From Hsuehochloa calcarea (taxonomy: Eukaryota; Streptophyta; Magnoliopsida; Poales; Poaceae), in the NCBI GenBank assembly GCA_036346395.1, contig CM070615.1, positions 7,507,534 through 7,571,533 of the forward strand: a DNA stretch of 64,000 bases. The letters run 5' to 3'. Each line of letters starts with the position of its first letter. Position 1 is the first letter of the stretch. Position numbers and translations under genes: made by a program. Below, in pieces: positions 21,900-33,793 of this stretch. The notes beneath the pieces were generated by a model that saw only the letters and a list, made by a program, of their open reading frames with translations, did no database searches and was not told where the DNA came from.

Positions 21900-22845
21900 A
21901 GGGTTTCCTATTTGGGGTCACTTACACATGGGACCCACACACAAATAACTCTTGAAGCAATCGCCTGCTTCACCACGTGTAGGTTGATCAGCGGTTCTCA
22001 TCGCGTCGCCAAACCTCTCTTGTCCGAATCCCATCGGAACCTCCCAGAGACTCGCACCGATATCCGCACCGCCTGATCCAACCAGCTGTATCGAACCACC
22101 CGTTCGATCCATCTTGTCCATCCTGCACCATGCTTGTGTCACACGACCTCACCCGGTATCCCTGATCGTTCTGGACCTCAGCTCTCCAAGCGTAGTCCCG
22201 ATCCACTCACCGCTGCGTCGTTGACACGCAAGCCACCGCATAAACAATAGACAAACAAACCGTTTCCGGGAACAAGTTCTTCACAACTTGACCCACGTCA
22301 GTTCCGCAATGCAATATACATCAATAAAACATTGAAGTTCATAGAATAACACACTCAGAACAAACTCAATGCAACACTTGGCTCACTTCCAAGTGACTGC
22401 CGGTCTGACCGCCCCACAGAGCCGGTCCGACCGATTTCATGCCGGTCGGACCGCTACCACAACGGCGGTCGGACCGGTCCAAAGGACTTAGCCAAAATTC
22501 AAGCGAGAAATTCCGAAACCTTCTGGAAATTTCAAACGAATAGAACTTTTGACTGGGAGCTCCAAAAATGATGGGACCACATCCAGGAGACTCCCCTCAC
22601 TTGCCTACACAACCTATTTTTGGCCCAGCTCCAAAAACCCAAATTTCATTGTGGCGGTCTGACCGCCACCATGGCGGTCGGATCGCTTCCACGGCGGTCC
22701 GACCGCCAAGACAACCGGGTCGACCGCCCAAGGCTTTGACAAAGATTGGAGCAAACCCGAAAACGCGAGATTTTGCAAACCAACCACGCCATTGCCAATT
22801 GACTCATCATCCTGAGATCGTGCACATATCCTCACGATATCCACA

Positions 22846-24225
22846 ATCTCCCCCTTGATGAACACATTGGCAATTTTCAAGAAAATGTGGTTTTTCGAAA
22901 TGAAAAGTAAAAATTTCGCCGTTTTCGCATAAAGGCACAGCTTGGTCCATAAGCAAGAAAAAACCTAGGAACCGACCAAGCTGGCTTCACAATAGTATAG
23001 GCAAGTGAGATAAGGCATTGAAAGCACAAAAGTATTCAAATTCCAGAAAGTAGCCAAAAATCTCACTAAGGTCCATATGAAGGACAAATTGTTCTATTTG
23101 ACCTTTGATCATTGTGAGTCTTCTTGAATTGCAAATCAAATCAGAAAAAGCCAATAAGACCCAGAGACTCAACTCACTATGATCACAAATTTTCAAAAGG
23201 TTCACATTTTTTTATGTTCTTTTATATGAAACCTTGTAAATTAAACCAAAAGCTCCAAACTCCAAACATTTTCTTCACAATCTTTCTCCCCCTTTGACAA
23301 TGAATTCATCAAGATGCATGAAAAAGAAAGAGCATGAAAGAATGACTTTATTTTTGAACATTAGTGAAAAGGAGTCATGACCATTATACATGAAGACAGT
23401 ACAAGTATTATACCAAGCCATATAAAGAGTAGACGCTAAATTCAATCATGGCAAAACGTGTACTGCAAAGCTAAAACCAAGATAGCAGCAATCTGAGATT
23501 AACAGAATTAAAATCATGAAAGGTTGCTCAAAATCATAGATTCACTCAAAGCAACCAAAAATGAGTCAAGCCATGTCTATAAGTAAAAAGAGACTCAAAA
23601 CAAGAATTGAGGCATTTTGAGCATTAAGAAAATTCTTTTGAAGCAAAGCTCAAGCACTTAGCCCTTTTTGGGCAATTTTTTCCTTTTTTTTTGCTGCGCT
23701 AGATCTCAAGCCTTGCCGCGACCATCTCAAGCGATAAGCTTAAAAGAATGATCTAGGTCATCCAAAACTCCCCCTGAGTTCATGCCTAGTGCAATGGCAA
23801 GCCGTCTCATGAGAAAGGATTGGTGAGATCAGTTTTTTCGCACAGAAAATCTCATTTTTCATTTGCTTGACTTAATAAGGTAAAAAGCTCATTTTTCAAC
23901 TCAGAATAAGTTCAAGACTCAATTCAACCTGTAAGACATGGCGAGAATCATAAGAGGATCACTAGAGCAAGACTAGTCACAAGATCCAACAAGACATGAT
24001 TTGATTCAAATCTCTCACAGATACAAAGCTAGCAAGGCAAAGGCTAAGCCAAACACGAAGAGCCATAAAAGAAGTCTAGCAGACTATCACTTGATATGAC
24101 AAGGTATATAAGATGAAATTAAGTCATACAAGGATAATAATCAAAGCTCCACTAATTTTATTATACAATGCAAGACAAATGAATTGAAACATGCATTATG
24201 ATACAATGAGTGCAAAAGAGCAACT
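22846..24225 (-). other. 3' non-coding internal region of S1 with two polypurine tracts
   Basis: No convincing reading frame. PPT at 22846-22856 (minus AAGGGGGAGAT) adjoins the LTR. A second tract (AAAGGGGGAGA, about 23284-23296) lies about 435 bases further in. The block at 23698-23862 matches E 6062-6222, although the LTRs of the two elements are unlike over most of their length. Confidence 0.7.
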
Positions 24226-24900
24226 TCCCCTCAAAACAGCCCAATAGGACTAATAACCCTAACTCTCCCATAAGCGACAAAGCGCGAAGAGTCAAGAGCC
24301 TTAGTGAAAATATCGCAAGTCGTTGCTCGACTCTACAAAGTGAAGCACAACATCACCTTTCTCAACATGGTCTCTCGAGAAAATGAAATCGAATGTCAAT
24401 GTGTTTAGTCCCGAATGTTGCTTTGGGTTTTTGGCAATATTAATTGCGAAGTGTTGTCACGTAAAAGAGGAACACTTCCCAAAGATACCCCATAGTCTCG
24501 CGGCGTGGACAAAATCCAGAGAACACGAGAGACCACTTGCGGCGACTACATACTCGACCTCAGGTATGGCAATGTAAGACTGCATTTTCTAGAAGACCAA
24601 GAAACAAGAGATGTGCCCAAGAAATGACAAGTGCCGAAGTACTCTTCCTATCAACTCTACGTGGCGAAATCGGCATCGTAAAATGCTCGAATTGAAAGAG
24701 CCAAGAAGAAGAATACGAGTCCAAAGTCAAGCGTATCTTGAAGATACACGAAGATGCGCGATCGCTTGACGATGAGAAGCACGAGGAAGCTCGAAATCGA
24801 GCGCACGGACATACGGCGAATTGTATGTCGGCCTCGACATTTGTAAGATAGAGGAGGAGCCAATCATCTGCGGTACTTCTACCGTCCACGGACTCTCCAT
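24226..24900 (-). pseudogene. RNase H domain of S1 pol, frame-broken
   Basis: Pieces of the copia RNase H on the minus strand follow the RT connection (LLYLTNVEADIQFAVC, then SIRAFYDADFA). The expected D-N-T-S and TKHIDIR region is readable around 24360-24480 across frames, and the tail IFTKAL-type end lies near 24250. Small deletions break the frame. Confidence 0.7.
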
Positions 24901-25712
24901 CCTCATCGTGGTCCAGCCACGGTGGTTGTAGCAATGGGAGTAGACATTGGCCTCTGCTTCCCATATTGAAGCTACGAAGAAGGTCCTTTGTATACTTACT
25001 CGTGAACAAAAGTGCCTTCTTTCGCTTGCTTGATTTGAAGACCAAGGAAGAAGGTCACTCTCCCATCATGCTCATCTCGAATTCACTGCTCATAGAATCT
25101 GAAAATCTAGACACCAAAGCATGAGAGGAACCACCGAAAATAATATCATCCACATAAATCTGAACCAACAAGAAATCACTGCCATGCCTGAGAGTGAACA
25201 AGGTTTTATCAACCATTCCCATTTTGAAATCATTTTCAAGCAAGAAACTCTTAAGCCTGTCATACCAAGCTCTAGGAGCTTGTTTCAATCCATACAGGAC
25301 TTTAGAGAGTTTAAAAACATGATTAGGGAATTTTTGATTTTCAAAACCAGGAGGTTGCTTGACAAAGACCTCTTCTTCTATGAAGCCATTCAAGAAGGCA
25401 CTTTTAACATCCATTTGAAAAAGCTTGAAACCTTTGGATGTTGCAAATGCTAAAAGAATGCGAATGGCCTCCAATCTAGCTCTTTGGAGCAAAGGTCTCC
25501 TCAAAGTCTAAGCCCTCTACAGGAATAACCTTGAGCTACAAGTCTAGCCTTATTGCGTAACAACCAATCCATCCTCACTTTGCTTATTTTTAAAAACCCA
25601 TTTTGTTCCAATAACATGAGAATCGGAAGGTCGCTCAACTAAAAACCGGACTTTGTTTCTTTCAAATTTTCAAGCTCTTCATGCATGGCATTGACCCAAG
25701 AGGCATCGATAA
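24900..25712 (-). pseudogene. Reverse transcriptase domain of S1 pol
   Basis: One 149-codon open stretch (25504-25055) contains [59 protein letters not shown] and the catalytic IYVDDIIFGGSS. All RT core motifs are present in one frame. The N-terminal part ([26 protein letters not shown]) is in other frames at 25505-25712. This is the best preserved polymerase of the SIRE copies. Confidence 0.88.
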
Positions 25713-26990
25713 AGCATGGGTGATATCTCGGGGTTCAAAGAGGCGACAAAAGCGAGAATGTGCATGAGAATCGGGAGAAATAAACACAGAGTGAGTGACT
25801 CGCTCTTGAAGATCCCCAATCATCCTTTCGGTGGATGTTGTCGCCGAATGCGAAGAGGTGCTCCCGTGCGTAGTGGCCTCTACCCCATGAGTTGTGGAGG
25901 TAGGAACAGAGCCACTCGGATCGCGGTGGGGATAGGAGGAGGTCGCTCGGTTGAAATCAAGTAGAAGTAGCAGCTCTCCACCCTCTCGGAGGTAGCAAGA
26001 GGATGGTTTGGGTCTTCATCCTCGTAATCATCATCGGCGAAGATGCTTTCTTGAGTTTGAGGAACCTGTACACCAAGCATCGGGTCTAGTACTGGGACTA
26101 GCCTCATCAAAAGTGACTTCGCAAGTCTCAACAATTTTGTTAGTATCAACATTAAAAACACGATAGCCACGAGAATGAGCGGGATAACCAAGAAATATGC
26201 CATCAAAACATCTAGACTCAAATTTATCAAGATTGCCATGTTTAAGAATGAAGCACTTGCAACCAAAAATCTTGAAATGAGAGACTTTGGGAGAATGACC
26301 AAATCTAAGCTCATAAGAAGTCTTTCCAACCACAGATCTCAAGAAAACCCCGTTGGAGATATAACAAGCGAGAGAGATAGCCTCATTAAAATCTCCTAGG
26401 AGTAGAATGCTCATCTAGCATGGTCCGAGCCATCTCTACAAGGGTTCTGTTCTTCCTTTCTACAACACCATTCTCACGAGGAACTCTAGGAGAAGAAAAG
26501 CGATGCTCAATTCCCTATCGGTGCGAGAAGGTAGAAAAAGAAGAATTCTTGAACTCGTCCCATTGTCACTCCTAATGGCTCTCAAAGCTCCGGGTATATC
26601 AACAAAGAATTCTAAGGACCAAATCTCTAAAGAATCCAAATGCTTCGTCCTTAGAAGCAAGAAAATAAACCCATGAATACCGGAGTAATCATCCACAACC
26701 ACCAAAGACATACTATTTCCCAACGGTGATGAACTCTAGAAGGACCAATCAGATCTAAGTGAAGAAGCTGTCCAGTCCATCAGTCATTACCAAAGTAAGA
26801 GGTGGGTGGGAAGCGGACACCATCTTACCATGTCTCTGAGGAGAGCACACAAGATCTCTAACGACCTTCAACCTAGGCAAACCTCTAATCAAGTTCTTGC
26901 AACCGACTCTAGACAAATGATCAAAACCTATATGCCTAAGTCTACGATGCCACAAAACAAGGTCATGAGAATCGAGAGGCTACAAGACAC
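25713..26990 (-). pseudogene. Integrase region of S1 pol, frame-broken
   Basis: Minus-strand order: MWHRRLRHIGFDHLSRVGCK (pre-integrase zinc region, 26955), VVDDYSGIHGFIFLL (first catalytic Asp region), IRSDNGT (second Asp), then SNGVFLRSVVGKTSYELRFG and FKIFGCKCFILKHGNLDKFE, and an acidic C-terminal extension. The third residue (Glu) region at about 26430-26470 is in another frame. Confidence 0.8.
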
Positions 26991-27179
26991 CTAGGACTGG
27001 AAATGAAGAAATCTGAAATTTGCACGTAAGATCTTCTCAACTGGAGATCTCAAAAACAAGCTCACCCGAGGAATCTAGAACTCTGCACTCACCTCTCTTA
27101 AACCTCACTTCTAGACCCTCATCAAGCGGTGAGAAGCAGATAGAAGATTATACCTCACTTACTTACCAAAGCGACGTCT

Positions 27180-27490
27180 TTTAGCATGAACTTGTCGTTG
27201 ACGCAAGACAAAGGTTCTTTTGATCCACGGTCCGTAGAAGCATCCCCAAATGTAATCAATTCATTGCGGATGCACGTGTGAGGAGGAGAACCATCTAGAA
27301 TCTCCAGTCATGTGTCGAGAACACCCGAGTCAACAAGCCATATGTCCTCCTTCCTCGCACGACGGACCTAAAAGCACAATCGAAAACATCCGTGCCTCAA
27401 GATCTTGGGGTTAGTGATAAATGATCGAGGATCCAAAGATCGAGAAGCACGATGTCTAGGAGCAGCAGAGAAGTAGCGTAAACATGATCG
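27180..27490 (-). pseudogene. Protease region of S1 pol, frame-broken
   Basis: The minus strand shows IWLVDSG at the active site (near 27320-27345). A one-base loss immediately after DSG shifts the frame before the CSRHMTGDS-type continuation. Then come ELITFGDAS and FMLKDVALVSK. Aspartic protease of the copia type. Confidence 0.7.
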
Positions 27491-30046
27491 GGAATAAAAT
27501 CATAAGGATGCACATGAGAACCACCTAGACCTCTCCAAACGATCTACCAAAAGATCGATACTCCCCTGCCTAGGTGCTACCCGTGGTCTCTCCTCACGAT
27601 GTCCTAATCCAACATCTTGCCTAGACCCACCAAAAGAGTCTACAAAGTTCTCTACAAATCTAGGCCTATGTGTGGTGCGATAAACAGGCTGCCTAGCTCT
27701 AGAGACTACAGCTGGAGAAGGGACTCCTCTAATGGATCTTAGGACGCTCATCCTCTCTTTTCTCTCAAGCTTTGCTCTTGAAGGAGAACTCAGCAAGATG
27801 GCCTTCTTTCTTGCGAGAAGGTGCAATGGTCTCGACCTTTTGAGAGGTGCAGACAGATGAGTGAAAGCACCTTTCTTGCCGTAAAGAGTTTGAGCAAAAC
27901 CATGGATTTGAAAACAACCCCGGATGGCTTAGTAGGTTCTAGCTCAAACACACCATTCTTCACAACTCTAGCAATCCTAGGTGGGTTTTTCTTGGAATGC
28001 TCTAGGGGATTGAAACCTAGACCACTATTTTTCACACTCACTTTGGATTGATCAAGAATCATGTTGAGTTTCTTTTTCCCACTTGAGAACTTCTCAAAAG
28101 TCACCTTGAGATAATCATTTTCTTTCATTAAACCCTCACATCTAGTGCACTTGCTAGACTTGATTACCTCATTGTTCTTACTCTTAAGAAGGGCCACTTC
28201 CACCTTGAAGGCCTCACAAGACACACAATAGGATTCTCTAATCCTACTCAACTGCTCCTTAAATTTGACTCTAAATGCCTCTTGAATCTGATTAATCATG
28301 GTTTCAACTTCAGCATTTAAAGCACAAGAGTTAGAATCAATAACTTTCTTAGAAGCAGTAAAAGACATGGATCTTTCAATTTTAGCCTTTTCTTCAAGGG
28401 TCTTGTTTAAGGCTTCAATCTCAATTGTAAGCTTGGGACAATTTTCACAAGATGCAACTCTAGAGTAAACTAGCATTTCTTTCATCTCTTGCATCTTAAT
28501 CTTATTATTCTTACAATGAGAGCATGTGTGACTAGCATCAAATTTTTGCAATTCTTTTAAGGAGCTATCCAGTTTTAATTCAAGCAAAGCACAATTTGAG
28601 CGAGTTAAAGGGATAGCTTCCATGGCAGTCACATCAAGAGAAATGGCATCTAAGCAAGCAGAACTAGACTTGAGAGATTCTAGTTCATCGAGAGCATCCT
28701 TAAGTTGATTAGTGACAGAGGAATGAGCAGATTTCAAGCTTGTCAAGTCATTAAGCAAGCTAGTGCAGGATTCACAAAAATCATCAGGATTAATAGATTT
28801 TAGCCTAACCACTTCTAGGTTCAAATTATCAATCATAATGTCCTGCTTCTTAATCATTTTTACTTGCTTATGCAATTTCTGTTCAGCAAGCACCAATGCC
28901 CTTTTCATGTCAGCAATAGAAGGGCATACCTCATCAGGATCACTAAAAGGATCCTCATTGTTGGAGGAGTCGCTGTCGTGGCTGTTCTTCGCCATGAAAC
29001 ACATGCCGGTGAAGTCATGCGCCTTCTTCTTGCCACTAGAGTCACTCTCGTCGTCCTCCGTTTCCGAGTCCACATCGCTCATATTTACATTCTCAAGAGC
29101 GGCAGGACCCGGTGACAAACTTTGATAGTTTGTCTTCTTGGGTTTAGCATCCCTCTCCTGGGGATGTCTTCGTGTCTCCTTCTCCTCCTTGCCCTTTAGC
29201 TTGGGGCACCTGGAGCGAATGTGGTTTAGCTCACCACATTCGAAGCATGTGATAGGTCCACTTCTCCTCCTATTCCTCACCTTGTTATACGCTCTTGTGA
29301 ATTTGGTGGAAAGGAGGGCTAAGTCATCCTCGGGCGTTTTCTAGTTGCTCATCACTTAAAGAATGTAAAGCGATAATGAAAACCGGATGAGCTACAATCA
29401 AGAGACTCAAGAACAACCCTTGGATTTGTCGACCACCAATGCCATCGACTGTCTTGGGAGACGCGAGATAAAGTCAATCTCATGCGTCTTCAACCTCGAG
29501 TAAAGCTTATCCATGGTAAGCTCACTCATGTGATGTTGTCATTGATGGAAGTGATCTTCATTCCCTGCACCTTCACATCAAGAGCACCCGTAAGTGGCGT
29601 GCATTCTCGCACTCAGAAATACCAAGTCAACAACGCGGAGATCATGAAGAATTTTAGAAAATCTCCCCACACTCATCTAAAGATTCACTGCATTTGTTCG
29701 ATCTTTGAGTATACTTTCTTGAGCTGGTTCTATCTCACTTCCTTGATCGCGGTGGACCCTTCATGATAGTCACAAAGAGTCCGCCAGATCTCGTGAGCAG
29801 ACCGCAAGTGAGCAACACGCTCAAACTCGGATCGACTAAGGCCTTGGATCATATAATTCGAGCCTTCTTTGTTGGCCTCCACATCCGAGTGATCGATCGC
29901 CATCGGCCGGCACGACATAAGGATTTTTCACCTTTAGCCAAATAGCGTGCCCTTGAGCCTCGATATATGCTTGCATACGAGCCTTCCAGATGCAAAGTCA
30001 ACTCCTTCAAAAATGTGTGGCTTGGTTGAGTACTTGTCGACGCCAT
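27490..30046 (-). CDS. gag of S1 with zinc knuckle and long coiled-coil CxxC extension (partly frame-broken)
   Basis: Start codon at 30044-30046. The N-terminal core (to about 29281) is in several frames (LIQGLSRSEFERVAHLRSAH readable). From 29280 to 27790 there is one 496-codon open frame. It has the CCHC knuckle CFECGELNHIRSRC at residues 13-26, a Ser/Asp/Glu-rich linker (residues 65-120), then a predicted coiled coil of about 300 residues carrying CESC, CSHC, CENC, CVSC and CTRC at residues 169, 253, 278, 352 and 378. Two of the gaps are about 25 residues. The length is far above ordinary copia gag, as known for SIRE/Opie elements. Role: particle assembly and RNA packaging; the role of the extension is unknown. 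Confidence 0.8.
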
Positions 30047-30086
30047 TGCTCCAAAGACCGGTTAAGATCTATGAGAAGAGCTAACT

Positions 30087-30098
30087 GGCTCGATACCA
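30087..30098 (-). other. Primer binding site of S1 (damaged)
   Basis: The plus strand reads GGCTCGATACCA where S0 and E have GGCTCTGATACCA. One CTG has become CG, which fits the recurring error pattern. Two bases separate it from the LTR. Confidence 0.8.
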
Positions 30099-30100
30099 CT

Positions 30101-31974
30101 TGTAGGACCGAAAGGCGACTAGGGGGTGAATAGGCGCCAAAACTTTTTCGCCTAAATCAAAACCAACACGAACTTTACTCCTTTAGCTATGAAAGCTAAG
30201 AAGATCAGTAAGCACACAACGGAAGCCTTGTGTTGGACTTGATAAACCCCTCAACCACACGACACAAATGGAGAAAAGAACTCACTGTTCTTCACTGGGT
30301 ACTGGCGGTCTGACCGGCTACCACGGGCGGTCGGACCGACGGTCAACCAGCGGTCTGACCGGCAACTAACTAGCGGTCGGACCGGTGGACAGCGGTTCGA
30401 CCCGGCAAACCAGCGGTCTGAATACACGGGCGGTCGAACCGCCGTTGAAAGGTTTGTCGGACCAGAGAGTCCAAGATGAAAAACTCCACCCAAATCCAAA
30501 ACGAAATTTGATCCAACTTTTGATTCAACCAATAAAACTTGACCAAATTTCTAGCACACCTCCCTAATGATATTGGAGACCTATTTCTAGCGACGATCCG
30601 TCAGATCCACTTCGCAGAATCGATCTCTTGAGATTTTACCAAAGAAGTGCACAAACCCTAGAAATGAGAAAATCTTGATTCAAGACTTGCTTGTGGGGGT
30701 TTGATGAACTAGATGACTCTAGGAGTAATCCCACACATCAAAGCAAGATAAAATAGGCCAAGAGACCAAGTATGAACCTTTGAATCAAGGAAGCACCAAA
30801 ATCATTCAAAAGGGAGAAGAACACAAAAGGGAGCAAACGATCTTTCAATTGAGCATCACAAGATTGTTCGAGTTCACAGGATGCTTACAAAGCCTCTCCA
30901 CCAAGGAGGGCAAGAGCTCAACAAGGAGCACACTCCAAACCCTAGTTCTCCTCTCCTCTCCTCCAAACCCTAGAAAAAGGAAGAAGGGGGCTAAATGAAT
31001 GCTTAGCTTAGTTTTCCATTTGCCCCTTTTCTATTTATACTAGAGAGCTAGGGTTTCCTATTTGGGGTGACTTACACATGGGACCCACACACAAATAACT
31101 CTTGAAGCAATCGCCTGCTTCACCACGTGTAGGTTGATCACGGTTCTCATCGCGTCGCCAAACCTCTCTTGTCCGAATCCCATCTGAACCTCCCGCAGAC
31201 TCGCACCGATATCCGCACCGCCGATCCAACCAAACAGTATCGAACCACCCGCTCGATCCATCTTGTCCATCTCGCACCATGCTTGTGTCACACGACCACA
31301 CCCAGATCCCCGATCGCTCGACCTCGGCTCTCCAAGCGTAGTCCCAATCCACTCACCGCTGACGTCGTTGACACGCAAGCCACCGCACAAAGAATAGACA
31401 AACAAACCGTTTCCGGAACAAGTTCTTCACAACTTGACCCACGCCGCCTGCAATGCAATATACATCAATAAAACATTGAAGTTCATAGAATAACACACTC
31501 GAACAAACTCAATGCAACACTTGGCTCACTTCAAGATCGCGGCCCGGTCGCCTTCACAGAGCCGGTCCGACCGATTTCATGCCGATCGGACCGCTACCAC
31601 AACGGCGGTCGGACGGTCCAAAGGACTTAGCCAAAATTCAAGCGAGAAATTCAAACCTTCGGAAATTTCAAACGAATAGAACTTTTGTTGGGAGCTCCAA
31701 AATGATGGGACCACATCCGGAGACTCCTCACTTGCCTACACAACCTATTTTTGGCCCACTCCAAAACCCAAATTTCATTGTGGCGGTCGGACCGCCACCA
31801 TGGCGGTCGGATCGCTTCCACGGGCGGTCGACCGCCCAAGACAACCGGTCGAGACCGCGTGCTCTCGACAAAGATTGGAGCAAACCCGAAAACGCGAGAT
31901 TTTGCAAACCAACCACGCCATTGCCAATTGACTCATCATCCTGAGATCGTGCACATATCCTCACGATATCCACA
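30101..31974 (-). repeat. 5' LTR of S1
   Basis: 1874 bases, partner of 20948-22845, with numerous 1-2 base losses at CAG/CTG-type sites relative to it. Palindrome clusters at about 30303-30470, 31545-31620 and 31780-31860. Confidence 0.92.
31031..31039 (-). promoter_or_regulatory. TATA box in S1 5' LTR
   Basis: Minus strand TATAAATAG, the promoter position that would drive S1 gag-pol leftward. Confidence 0.6.
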
Positions 31975-32025
31975 ATCTCCCCCTTGATGAACACATTGGC
32001 AATTTTCAAGAAAATGTGGTTTTTC
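31975..32025 (-). repeat. 51-bp residue of a second S1 interior (PPT side)
   Basis: Identical to 22846-22896 up to 32025, then switches to A gag. It lies outside the 5' LTR, where flanking DNA is expected. Confidence 0.9.
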
Positions 32026-32590
32026 ATGAACATTAAGGCTTACGATATGATCGTGGCGCTCAAAGGCATGTTTGAGACATAAGCAATGACTGAGAGATAT
32101 GAGATCTCAAAGAAATTGTTTGGGTGTAAGCTAACTGAGGGTAGTCCGGTGGGCCCTCATGTGATCAAGATGGTTGGTTACTCTCAGAGCTTGGAAAAAC
32201 TTGGTTTTCTACTTAGTCAAGAGTTGGCTACATATTTGATTCTTGCTTCGCTTCCTGCAAGCTATGGGCAGTTTATTATGACTTTTCATATGAATGGCTT
32301 AGACAAGAATCTCACCGAACTTCATATGATGCTTAAGATTGCAGAGGACAGCATTAAGAAAAGCAACAATCATGTGATGATTGTGCAAAAGAGTACTAGC
32401 TTCAAGAAGAAGGCTAAAACTTGGGTCAAAGGTAAAGGCAAGGTTTCAGATGGGATCCAAGTTGTCAAGCCTAAACCTAAGACCAAGTCTGGCCCAACTA
32501 AGAGAATGAATGTTTTTACTGTAAGGAGACAGGCCACTAGAAGAGGAACTGCAAGAAATACCTGGCTGATCTGAAAAGGAATGGTGGGAC
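32026..32590 (+). pseudogene. gag of element A, N-terminus missing
   Basis: Begins mid-domain with NIKAYDMIVALKGMFET, a stop (Gln codon lost), then MTERYEISKKLFGCKLTEGS, HVIKMVGYSQSLEKLGF and LILASLPASYGQF, all standard copia gag. The CCHC knuckle near 32507-32555 has all four ligands in one frame (C-x2-C-x4-H-x4-C), but the codon after His is TAG where Trp is usual. The first roughly 100 residues are absent; they were lost at the S1 junction. Confidence 0.82.
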
Positions 32591-33155
32591 TAAAACTTCC
32601 ACTTCAGGTATTAATGTTATAGATGTTTTTCTTGTTGATTCTTATGTTAACTCGTGGGTATTTGATACCGGATCGGTTGCTCATATTTGCAATTCGATTC
32701 AGAGTCTAACAAGTAGTAGAAGATTAACAAGGGGTGAGATGGATCTTCGCGTCGGGAATAAAGCAAGAGTTGTTGCGTTAGCCGTCGGGACTTTGCCATT
32801 ACTTTTGCCTTCAGAATTTATTATAGAACTAAATAATTGTTATTATGTTCCAGCCATAAGTAGAAATATTATCTCCGCATCATGTTTGATGGCAGAGGGT
32901 TATAAGTTCATTATAGATAACAATGGTTGTTCTATATTTTTAAATGAAATGCTTTATGGCTATGCTCCCGTTTTGAACGGGTTGTTTATTTTGAATCTTG
33001 ATGATGCACCCATCTATAATGTTAATGCGAAGAGGCTTCGGCCTAATGATTTGAATTCCACTTTTATTTGGCATTGTCCTTTGGGTCACATCAGTGAGAA
33101 ACACATGAAAAGGCTCCATAGTGATGAAATTCTAAACTTATTTGATTTGGAATAA
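32591..33155 (+). pseudogene. Protease and pre-integrase region of element A
   Basis: SWVFDTGSVAHICNSI has the DTG active site near 32655-32695. Then come VGTLPLLLPS, ELNNCYYVPAISRNIISASC and IWHCPLGHISEKHMKRLHSD, the pre-integrase zinc region. Two frames; the stop at 33154 ends the second piece. Confidence 0.82.
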
Positions 33156-33793
33156 TTTAAAACATACGAATCTTTCCTGATCGGGAAGATGACCAAGACA
33201 CCTTTCACTAGTCGAAATGAAATGGTGTCCGACTTGTTGGCACTCATACATACTGATGTGTGTGGACCAATGAGCACGACAGTTAGAGGTGGTTTTCAGT
33301 ACTTTATTACTTTCACCGATGAATTTAGTAGATATGGATATATTTATTTAATGACGCATAAGTCGGAATCCTTTGAAAAGTTCAAGGAGTTCCAGAATGA
33401 GGTACAGATTCAATTAGGCAAGACAATCAAGTCGTTACAATCTGATCGTGGTGGAGAATTTTTGAGCCATGAGTTTGGTGATCACTTGAAACAATGTGGA
33501 ATTGTTCCACAGCTTACACCACTGGGTACTCCACAGTGGAATGGGGTGCCCGAGTGGTGTAATCGGACCTTGTTGGACATGGTTCGGTCAATGATGAGCC
33601 ATTCAGATCTGTCATTATATTTTTGGGGTTATGCTCTAGAAACTACTGCTTTCACTTTGAACAGGGTACCATCTAAATCAGTAGATAAGACACCATATGA
33701 GATATGGACTGGGAAGAGTCCTAGTTTGTCTTTTCTAAAGATTTGGGGTTGTAATGTCTATGTTAAACGTTTCACATCTGATAAACTCACACC
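33156..33793 (+). pseudogene. Integrase core of element A, cut by C
   Basis: A 211-codon open stretch with the catalytic Asp in IHTDVCGPM, the second Asp in LQSDRGGEFLSH and a Glu in GVPEWCNRTLLDMVRSMM, giving a D,D-35-E-like spacing. Continues KTPYEIWTGK and LKIWGCNVYVK, then C interrupts after ...SDKLTP. The usual SERRNRT is PEWCNRT here. The reading resumes at 45408. Confidence 0.88.
33789..33793. repeat. Target-site duplication of C, left copy (ACACC)
   Basis: ACACC directly before the TG of C and again at 45403-45407. Removing C and one copy restores the A integrase frame across the site. Confidence 0.85.

Larger units (their letters stand above)
20948..22845 (-). repeat. 3' LTR of S1
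   Basis: 1898 bases, plus strand TGTAGGACCAG...ATATCCACA. The PPT lies immediately to its right. The best preserved SIRE LTR copy here; palindromes GGTCNGACC cluster at about 21155-21315, 22390-22490 and 22650-22740. Confidence 0.93.
20948..32025 (-). mobile_element. SIRE-like Ty1-copia element S1 plus a 51-bp tandem residue
   Basis: Minus strand: 3' LTR 20948-22845, interior 22846-30100, 5' LTR 30101-31974. Beyond the 5' LTR, 31975-32025 repeats the first 51 bases of the interior at the PPT side (22846-22896), so the insertion is part of an LTR-interior-LTR-interior arrangement that was later deleted. No CCCTC target duplication is found on the right. Gene order is gag, protease, integrase, RT, RNase H. 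RT YVDD and a long coiled-coil gag are intact; other parts are frame-broken. Confidence 0.88.

Noticed and set aside
22846..24225. An envelope-like third gene between pol and the 3' LTR of S1 or E
   Set aside because: No frame of useful length on the minus strand and no shared protein between S1 and E although the DNA is conserved.
27821..29125. Plus-strand reading frames opposite S1 gag
   Set aside because: Antisense shadows of the 496-codon gag frame; no motif.
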